This document shows, piece by piece, positions 57,001-64,000 of a DNA stretch of 64,000 nt. Under the pieces are notes generated by a model that saw only the letters and a list, made by a program, of their open reading frames with translations, ran no database searches and had not been told where the DNA came from. The DNA lies in the NCBI RefSeq assembly GCF_018320785.1, contig NC_054886.1, positions 33,091,732-33,155,731 of the forward strand, read 5' to 3'. This stretch comes from Cheilinus undulatus (taxonomy: Eukaryota > Chordata > Actinopteri > Labriformes > Labridae). The translations under genes and the position numbers were made by a program. Every line of letters begins with the position of its first letter. The first letter of the stretch is position 1.

Positions 57001-59016
57001 ACCATGCTGGATTCAAGTGACACCGAGACAACCACTCCAGCACATAGCCTTCACCCTCGGTCCCTCCTCATGGCTGCCGGTTTTCTGTAACTTGAAACTC
57101 AGTCTTGTTACTTTTAATAATTTACTGGCCACTGCAGGTCCAAGGTTGAGCAAAATCACCTTACACTGAACACAAACATAACTGGCATCTTATTTTCAAA
57201 GACAATTCCAGTTATAATTTCTCATCAAACGCCCCAAAACTTGCAAATATATCCCCCTAAATTCTATGAAAATGGAGAAATATTCTAGTTTTGGCATAAT
57301 AGGAAGGCTCTAATACTTTTTAATCATCAAGGAATCAAGACAACAAGAAATTATTAGACCAAACCACCTTCAGCAGCTTTACCTTCTTACTTGCTGCTAC
57401 ACTGGATTCAAGTGACACCGAGACAACCACTCCAGCAAATAGCCTGCCCCTATGGTCTCAGAGCATGGGTGACTGTCTCTGTGTCAAAGAAGTCTGGGGC
57501 TAAATTGATGTTGTTTTCCATCACTTATCTTACGTGTGCTTACATTGGATTCAAGTGACACTGAGACAAACACTCCAGCAAATAGCCTGCACCTGCAGAG
57601 CATGGCAGTCTCAGAGCATGGCTGCCTGTCTCTGTGTCAGAGAAGTCTGGAGTTTAACTGATGTTGTTAAATGTCACTTATCTTACTTGTGCTTACACTG
57701 GATTCAAGTGACACCGAGACAACCACTCCAGCAAATAGTCTGCACCCATGGTCTCAGAGCATGGCTGCCTGTCTCTGTGTCAGAGAAGTCTGGAGTTTAA
57801 CTGATGTTGTTAAATGCCATTTGTCTTACTTGGGCTTACACTGGATTCAAGTGACACTGAGACAACCACTTCAGCAAATAACCTACACCTTGTTTTCAAT
57901 GAAGGCATAAATATCTTAGAACAGACCATTTTAAGATCAAGTATTGGGTGTTTTTATGTGGTTTTAGTGTCGGGGGTAGGATTTTTTTTTTATCTCACTT
58001 GAACCATTAACCCCTACTTTCAGCCTCCCAAAAAAACTAACCTCAAAGTGTTAAAAAAAAGAAATCAAAAGGTTCATTTTCAAAATTTAGTCACACACAG
58101 TCCTCAGCCTTTTCACTAATCTAGAGCAACTTTCCCCAGTGAATCTTGTGTGTTTAGAGATTATTTTCTGGTTTAGAGACTTCATTAAGTATCTCACCTT
58201 ATTTCAAATCTTGTCTTCAGAAGAGACTCACCTGTTCAAGAGGTGCAAAGCCTGCCCCTCTGGTTGGACTCTTTGGTCTCACCGCTGTTACCTCTACGTC
58301 AGCTCACCCCTGACTTGGGCTCAAGCCGAGGTAACCAAAAAGATTTGGAACCAGCCTAGTGTTCTGAAACAACTCCGTATTTATCAGCCTCCTTAATTCT
58401 TAACGATCTGTCATTTCACTGTAGAGAAACTGCCAGGCCAAGGGGGGAAATCTGGTCTCAGTGCACAGTAATGGAGAGAATCACCTGGTCCAGTGGCTGA
58501 TTGTGACTTACACCCATAAATATGGACAAACATGGCTCGGAGGCTCTGATGCCCAACAGGTACTTATCATTGCATAAGCTTTCCGACTGATGCTATGGCT
58601 CATTATTCATGTATGATTTCATCCTCTCTTTCAGGAGGGCATTTGGTTGTGGAGTGATGGTTCAGTCTTCAACTACAGGTACCATGGAGGGTTTGATAAC
58701 GCTCACCACCGTCAACACTGTCTGCAGACAAACTGGGGCGGTAAGTCACCACATGCTGGATCATGGGTAATAAATATGAACACCTGGGGTCAGGGGTTAC
58801 CACTCCATATAGATGACATAGCAATGTTTAATGGGGGTCTTAAATGCACCACATTATTGAACCCCTTATCTCAGTGTATACCAGCTTTCAGTGTAACTAC
58901 TTTTAAATTGTCCGTACCATTCTACCTTCTTTCTCGTCTCTGCTACAGTGCACAAGTACTGGGACGACATTGAGTGCTGGACTATGCTCCCAAGTGTCTG
59001 CGCCAGAAAGCCCTGA
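51025..59016 (+). CDS. Secreted C-type lectin, type II antifreeze-like (copy 3, seven-cysteine form with linker exon)
   Basis: Coding exons: 51025-51094 (signal peptide, one residue different from the other copies), 56342-56392 (linker GPKPEPENEIAPAFPK), 58221-58330, 58425-58559, 58635-58740, 58949-59016. The total is 540 nt, 179 aa, with consistent phases. CTLD hallmarks are FKRCKACPSGWTLWSHRCYLY, TWLGGSD, WLWSDGSVFNYRYHGG and YWDDIEC ... SVCARKP. The EPN motif of copies 1 and 2 is replaced (YRYHGG). The mature protein has seven cysteines, so at least one is unpaired within the chain and could link two chains. Intron 1 (5.2 kb) and intron 2 (1.8 kb) are repeat-rich. AATAAA is at 59222-59227. 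Linker exon assignment rests on matching phase-1 borders. Confidence 0.87.
52150..53475 (+). repeat. AATAGCTGAAAGTAGCC-family repeat in lectin copy 3 intron 1
   Basis: Starts GTGGAAATTGCGTGGGGATGC, followed at about 52200-52890 by at least 25 degenerate units of about 20-22 bp (AATAGCTCAAAGTAGCCTAA). A less repetitive stretch with GATGATGTCACCCACTCT follows, then a GAA trinucleotide run (about 53432-53467). Confidence 0.8.
53810..54150 (-). repeat. Degenerate GCCACTTTT/ACCCATTTT array (minus orientation)
   Basis: AAGTGGCAAATATGGGCTTAAAG-type units in intron 1 of lectin copy 3. Confidence 0.6.
54577..55911 (+). mobile_element. Nonautonomous piggyBac-like element (1335 bp)
   Basis: Inverted ends CCTCCTAAGACCCTG and GGGTCTCAGGAGG are flanked by TTAA at 54573-54576 and 55912-55915. 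A short open frame at 55133-55321 (MEEEISVDAAKAPVLSELDD) might be a transposase N-terminal remnant. The rest is a degenerate series of GGAATTTTCATGG / GGGAATTTGCTTGG-type units. It sits in intron 1 of lectin copy 3. Confidence 0.8.
56980..57900 (+). repeat. Tandem repeat of about 133-153 bp in lectin copy 3 intron 2
   Basis: GGATTCAAGTGACACCGAGA recurs at about 57009, 57414, 57547, 57700 and 57843. The last four are contiguous (spacings 133, 153, 143). Units also share CAGAGCATGGCTGCCTGTC and GAGAAGTCTGG. Open frames across it are repeat products. Confidence 0.85.
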
Positions 59017-59229
59017 GGAATCCCAGACTGAGGAGCCCGCTGAAAACACAAGTCTTTCTACACTTCTGCATCTCCTTTCTTTCCTGTTTCTGTAGCGCAG
59101 CTTAATGAACAAGGCGACAGACAGGAGCTGGAATGTCTTTGAGACAAAGTGAATGAGTTCTGGAGAGACTGATTCAACCACAATCTTATCCTGCAGTGAT
59201 CTGTCTTCTTTCTGTTTTCAAAATAAAAT

Positions 59230-59670
59230 ACTGCAAGCATTTAAATAAGTGTTTAGATTTTCTGTCTTAATGTGAACAATTTTAAGATCTTAAGATTGAG
59301 ATCAGTCCCTGAGAGCTATACTGCAGCCAGCCACAAGGGGGTGACAGGGTTAAGCTGCATATTTCTGGAGCTGTTGTCCATCACAGCTTTGATGCTAATT
59401 TATGCTAATTGGAAATCCTTTTAAAGACGAGGGTACTGAGTGTCATGCATGCAGTGTATAAAATTCTATTAAAACCATGTGTCCCATTACACTTAAACAT
59501 CCAGAAGCAAAACTAAACCCTGCAGATGTCCTTACAACTGTCAGACTGTCTGACAGCAGTGGGAGCCGCAGACTGTCTTTGCACACTGCCAGGCCGTCCC
59601 ATAGAAATGACTGGTCCCCTAAAAGCCCAAGAGACCATTTAAACCTTATGAACCACATCAGTTTATGAGT
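59230..59670. other. 3' flank of lectin copy 3
   Basis: No gene or classified repeat recognised. Confidence 0.35.
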
Positions 59671-61560
59671 GTTTGACCCACTTTCACCACATTTTTATCT
59701 ACTTTAATCCATTTTCACCACTTTCTAGGAAATTCAAATATTTTTATTGCCATGTAACACCACATTTTTTTCCATTCATGGCCACTTTAAACCATTTTCA
59801 CCACTTTTTTCCCACATTTTTCCCCACTAAGTGCAACTTTTATACCATTTTAGCCACTTCAAACCTATCTTAGCCACCATTGATACTAGTTTAAGCTCAT
59901 TTTTGCCCTTTTTTAGTTATTTTGAACCCCTTTTCTTCCACTCATTGACACTTTTCACCCATTTCTGCCACTTAAAACCATGGTTTGTCAGTGATGGTTT
60001 TAACCACCTCTAATACATTTTAACCACGTATCACCACTTCAGCCCGATTTTCTCTATTTTTTTCTTTTTTTTTGCAACTCTTAGCCCATTTTTGCCACTT
60101 GAAGAGTTCATTTGCAAAAACAGTTAACTCCATTTTTATAAATTGTCATAAAACGTATTTTTTCATTGTAATATCAATCAGACGGAATTGATTAAGTATA
60201 ATTCTAAGTATAATAAAAAAATATTTTTTAAAAAGATTTTAGATCAGAAGACAGCTCAATTGAAAGTGTTAATTTTGTTATTATTTTCATTATTTACCAG
60301 AATGGCGTTTAACTGTTTTTGCAAATGAACTCTTGTTTTTTGCCACCTCGCCCCTTTTTTCACTTATTGACACTTTTGACCATTTCTGCCTCTTTTAACC
60401 GCTTTGCACCAAAGTTTGTCATGTTTGTAACCACTTCTAATCAATTTTAATCAAATTTGTAATTTCAGCCCCATTTTGCCACATTTTCCACTTTCAGCCT
60501 CTTTATGACACTTTTGCCACTTTTAACCCATATTCCCACTTTTTGCTACTCTTAACCTAGGTTGATTTTTTAACACTTTTAAACAATTTTGACCAATTTT
60601 CACCACTTCAGCCCATTCTTTTTTTTTTTTTTTTTTTTGCTACTCTTTGCCCATTTTTGCCGTTTTTTGCCACTATAAACCAAGGTTTGTCAATTATGGG
60701 GTTTTTTTTAGCACTTATAGTCAGTTTTAACCTATTCTTGCCACTTTTAACCCAGGATTTCCACTTTTTGCCACTTAAAACCATGGTTTGTCAATGATGC
60801 TTTTAACGACTTCTCATCAATTTCAACCAAATTTTGCCACTTTAGCCCAATTTTCTATTTTTTTCTGCTACTTTTAGCCCATTTCCACCACTTTTGCTAC
60901 TTTGAACCAAGGTTTTTTAATTTACCACTTCTATCCAATTTTGACAAATTTTGCTACTTTTTGCCACTTTTGTAAAAATAATGTTTTCAACCACATCCAA
61001 CCCCCACTTCACCACTCAAGCCCAATTTCCTTTTTTGTGTCTGCTACTATTAGCCCATTTCTGCCACTTTTTGCCACTTTGAACCAAAGTTTTTTAATTT
61101 TACCACTACTATCCCTTTTCGACAAATTTTGCTACTTTTTGCCACTTTTGTAAATAATGTTTTAACCACATCTAACCCCCACTTCACCACTCTAGCCAAA
61201 TTTACAATTCTTTTTTGCTACTTTTAGCACATTTCCACCACTTTTTGCCACTTTTACCTCTTTTTCCAGTTATTGACACTTCTCAGCCCTTTCTGCCATC
61301 TGCTGCCACTATTAAATAAGGTGTTTCAATCATGTTTGCAACCACTACTAACCACCACCTGACACAGCCCTATATTTTGACACTTATAACCCACTTGTGC
61401 CATGTCTTGCCACCTTAAATTAAAGTTTGTAATTTATGTTTTTAACCAATTTGAACCAATTTGGCCATTTTAGCCCAGTTTTCCCAGTTTCTCCAATTTC
61501 AGCCCCTTTCTGCCATTTTTTAAAACACTTTTAACGTGTTTTCACTTCGATTTTTTTATT
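59670..61560 (+). repeat. Long degenerate GCCACTTTT/ACCCATTTT array
   Basis: Nearly 1.9 kb of units such as TTTTTGCCACTTTTAACCCA in one orientation. Some longer higher-order repeats occur, for example GAACCAAGGTTTTTTAATTT near 60903 and GAACCAAAGTTTTTTAATTT near 61081, about 180 bp apart. About 60100-60340 is a non-repetitive AT-rich interruption flanked by TTTGCAAAAACAGTTAAC and an inverted GTTAAC-like TTTAACTGTTTTTGCAAA, suggesting a small inserted element. Confidence 0.7.
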
Positions 61561-61721
61561 TTTCCATTACAGATATCACAGTTTCTTTTTCTTTATTTAT
61601 TATCACCCTGATATCTGATATTACTTTCCAAATGTTTTAGATCAAGGTGTCCATTCACATCATCATCATTACCTCAGAAAGGTCATTTTGTTTTTAGAGA
61701 AGGGTTGACATCTTCTAAAGC

Positions 61722-61935
61722 ACTGATCATCAACTGGTGGCCCGGGGACCACATCAGGCCCCCCAAAGCTTCCTGTCCGGCCCCCGAAAGATCACTAAAT
61801 TCAGAAAAGGAGGAAAAGAAGATTTTAAGAGTATCCTTCTACAAAATGTCTGCAGCTGTTAAATCCATCCCAAAAACAATTAACATTGAAATAGTTTAAG
61901 AATGACTTAACGTTTGATCTGTTTTTACAGAAATT
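61722..61935 (+). mobile_element. hAT-like element end
   Basis: CACTGATCATCAACTGG then GGCCCGGGGACCACATC; the inverse of the sequence at about 6290-6395. The partner end was not located. Confidence 0.5.
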
Positions 61936-61958
61936 TAGTGTCAAAATTAGTCAATATT

Positions 61959-62150
61959 GTGGCGCTCCGGTAGTGGAGTGGTTAAGGTGTGCACCATGTA
62001 CGCGAGCGGCACAGGTTCGAATCCAGTCTGTGGCACCATTTCCCGCATGTCTCTCCCTGCTCTCTTCCCTGTTTCTGAGTCTATCCACTGTCCTCCTCTA
62101 TGTAATAAAGGCACAAAAAGCCCGAAAAATAAATTAAAAAAAAAAAAAAG
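61959..62150 (+). mobile_element. tRNA-derived SINE (copy 2)
   Basis: A-box-like TAGTGGAGTGGTTAAGG and B box GGTTCGAATCC (62014-62024), a body shared with the 11860 copy, and an A-rich tail. A perfect 10-bp duplication, AGTCAATATT, lies at 61949-61958 and 62151-62160. Confidence 0.92.
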
Positions 62151-62742
62151 AGTCAATATTTAAAAAATGGTTTAGGTTGGCAGAAGTGTTGCAAAAATTG
62201 GCAGAAAAAAGTTGTGAAAAGAGGTTAAAATGTGTCAAAAAATAGTAAAGGGGGGGCAAAAGGTATCAAATATTGGTTACAAATGACAAAAAATAGTGCA
62301 AGAAAGTAAAGAGAAGGGGTTAAAAAGTGGCAACAATTGAAGAAAAGTGGCTAAAAAAAAAAAAAGATAATTGCCTCCTGACTACCAGTAGTTTAAATTT
62401 GTCCTCTGTAGAGGACATTTCCAAACCTGAATATCTCCCACCCACTCCATACTACTGAATTAACTCCTTCTGACATCTACAGAGGACATTTAGGGCTTTT
62501 CAATGATACCAAATCTGAAGGGGTGGGGCTTTGGTACCTTTTTCTTTCTCATCAAGGAAAATGGTGTCCATCAGTGCAAGCACATTTTATGGGAAGAGGA
62601 AAAGTAAGTGCATAATTTTTATTGAGCAAATTTTGGCTTGAAATGTTGTTGGCAAATTTTATATAAGTCTCTTATCAACCCATTAAAACATTGTCTGAAT
62701 TATTTTAACTGTATTTTAGCATAGTATTCAACAGTTTAAAAA

Positions 62743-63427
62743 ATGTCTTCCATGCTGGACATTTGTAGATCTTTCCTCCATTTTGTTCTGTTTTTTTCAA
62801 ATGACAAGAAAGGGAGTCATTCTCAGAAGCAGAATGAATTTGACTGCAAACTGTTGATGGAAACTCAGATTTTGAGTTGTCCGATGAAAAAGATCAAGAC
62901 GCAGTGTTTAAGCCAGGTGGAGGAAACAAATGCATCAACTTGTCGTAGATACGGCTGCAAGAGCAGAATTTACTGTATGTGATGTGCACAAAAAGCAAGG
63001 TAATCTTTTATGTTTCCAAGAGGGCCTCACAGGCTCAGAGGGTGTCATCACAGGCTCAGAAGGTCAAATCACAGGCTCAGAGGGTGTCATCACAGGCTCA
63101 GAAGGTCAAATCACAGGCTCAGAGGGTCTCATCACAGGCTCAGAGGGCCTCATCACAGGCTCAGAGGGCCTCATCACAGGCTCAGAAGGTCAAATCACAG
63201 GCTCAGAGGGTCTCATCACAGGCTCAGAGGGCCAGATCACAGACTCAGAGGGCCACATCACAGGTTCAGAGGGCCTCATCACAGGCTCGGGGATTTGCTT
63301 TTTTGCACCATCATGCCAAATAAGCACAACAAAGCAATACACAAAAAAACCCAAAGTGATGATGGACAGCTATGTGGCTGTTAAACTCATTCTTATGTTG
63401 ACTTTTTGGTATTTTCTTTGGGAATAA
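62743..63427 (+). pseudogene. Transposase C-terminal remnant fused to a minisatellite frame
   Basis: Frames around 62743-63010 encode a cysteine-rich segment (TCRRYGCKSRIYCM and, one frame over, VCDVHKKQGNLLCF) with spacing reminiscent of the zinc-binding C terminus of piggyBac transposases. A frame change splits it. Downstream the frame runs through a 21-bp minisatellite that encodes ITGSEGx heptads. No start with supporting context; probably not an active gene. Confidence 0.45.
63028..63292 (+). repeat. 21-bp minisatellite, about 12.6 copies
   Basis: Unit CACAGGCTCAGAGGGTCTCAT with variants at the last six bases (GTGTCAT, GTCAAAT, GCCTCAT, GCCAGAT). The period is a multiple of three, so all three frames stay open and produce seven-residue repeats. 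Confidence 0.97.
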
Positions 63428-63612
63428 CTGATTGCCATCAAGGTTCGGTTTCACACGTATGGCGTTCCGATGTCCACTGTAGTGGACACATATCTCAAAA
63501 ATAAAAACTTTTTTTCAAAATTTTTATTTTTTAGTATTCTAATTACCTTACAAAGACTGGGGGATTTAAAAAAATGTGATTGGACAACATTTTTTTTCTG
63601 GTAGTCAGGAGG

Positions 63613-64000
63613 ATAGAGAGGCATGAAGGGGATGAAACATGCAGGAAAAAGTGGTTTAAAAGGGGTTAAAATCTTTCAAAAATTGGGTAAATGAGGCAAA
63701 ACGGGTCAAAAAGTATCAACAATGGGTTAAAAGTGGTAAAAAATTGTTTTAAAGTTGCAAAAATTGTTGAAAAAATTTATGAAAAGGGGTGAAAAAGTGG
63801 CAAAAATTGAAGAAAAGTGGCAGAAATGATAAAAGAGTAGCACAAAGGGGATTAAACATGCAGGAAACGTGATTCAAAAGGGTTTAAAATCATGCAAAAA
63901 TTGGGTTAAAGAGGCAAAAGTAAAGGGGGGTTAAAAGTGTCAAAAATGGGCTAATATTGGTGCTAAATGACAATTAGGGAGGATTTTCAGGGGTCCAGCC
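63613..64000 (-). repeat. Degenerate GCCACTTTT/ACCCATTTT array (minus orientation)
   Basis: AAAAGTGGCAAAAATTG and AAAGGGGTTAAAA units to the window end; similar sequence at 62160-62350 suggests the piggyBac-like element inserted into one array. Confidence 0.65.

Larger units (their letters stand above)
62374..63612 (+). mobile_element. piggyBac-like element remnant with perfect 15-bp ends
   Basis: CCTCCTGACTACCAG at 62374-62388 and its complement at 63598-63612 are perfect inverted ends, similar in start to the TTAA-flanked element at 54577. Subterminal palindromes GTCCTCTGTAGAGGAC and GTCCACTGTAGTGGAC are present. The flanks are not TTAA (ATTG and ATAG), so the superfamily call is tentative. 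Confidence 0.65.

Noticed and set aside
62014..62024. Possible tRNA gene (A and B boxes)
   Set aside because: No cloverleaf or anticodon arm can be drawn and the sequence continues into a SINE body with poly-A and a target duplication; the same holds for 11921-11931.
63028..63292. CRISPR-like regular repeat
   Set aside because: The units are directly adjacent with no unique spacers; it is a minisatellite, and the genome is eukaryotic.
62930..63427. 165-codon open frame as a repeat-protein gene
   Set aside because: Most of its length is a 21-bp minisatellite open in all three frames, without a promoter or a conserved start; it lies inside a transposon-like element.

Overview
The window looks like nuclear DNA from a ray-finned (teleost) fish. 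The evidence is a set of spliced immune genes with teleost-type architecture (a two-Ig Fc-receptor-like gene, a butyrophilin/B7-like gene and three type II antifreeze-like C-type lectins), embedded in a dense fish-type repeat landscape of hAT, Tc1, PIF/Harbinger and piggyBac miniature elements, tRNA-derived SINEs, LINE fragments and a solo LTR. Most of the sequence is repeat or intron. I can support five protein-coding genes.

Left part (0.26-16.8 kb), minus strand. An Fc-receptor-like gene (259-6665, five exons, about 269 aa) and a butyrophilin-like gene (9920-16787, six coding exons in my model, 430 aa) both join in frame across all exons. Their introns carry low-complexity tandem arrays and nested transposons. 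The butyrophilin-like gene has its C-type Ig domain split by a 2.2-kb phase-2 intron made of repeat sequence, and its cytoplasmic tail holds a coiled coil and a candidate PP1-docking motif.

Middle (17-25.9 kb). A repeat-dominated spacer: an hAT miniature element with a perfect 8-bp target duplication, a Tc1-like miniature element with another element nested in it, and two LINE remnants in opposite orientations.

Right part (26-59 kb), plus strand. Three secreted C-type lectin genes in tandem: copy 1 (26376-28841, 164 aa), copy 2 (38390-41385, 162 aa) and copy 3 (51025-59016, 179 aa). Copies 1 and 2 share promoter, introns and 3' flank. Each is followed by a PIF/Harbinger-like element and a shared 1.5-kb block, which suggests a tandem duplication later expanded by insertions. 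The mature proteins differ sharply in cysteine number (6, 10 and 7), in the EPN sugar/calcium motif (kept in copies 1 and 2, lost in copy 3) and in an extra acidic/proline linker exon found only in copy 3.

Far right (59-64 kb). A long degenerate array, a tRNA-derived SINE with a perfect target duplication, and a piggyBac-like remnant whose reading frame carries a 21-bp minisatellite.

Taken together, the genes are cell-surface Ig receptors and secreted lectins, consistent with a small immune-gene neighbourhood. That they act in one pathway is not shown by the sequence. Exon boundaries come from splice-site consensus, phase agreement and family resemblance, with no transcript evidence.
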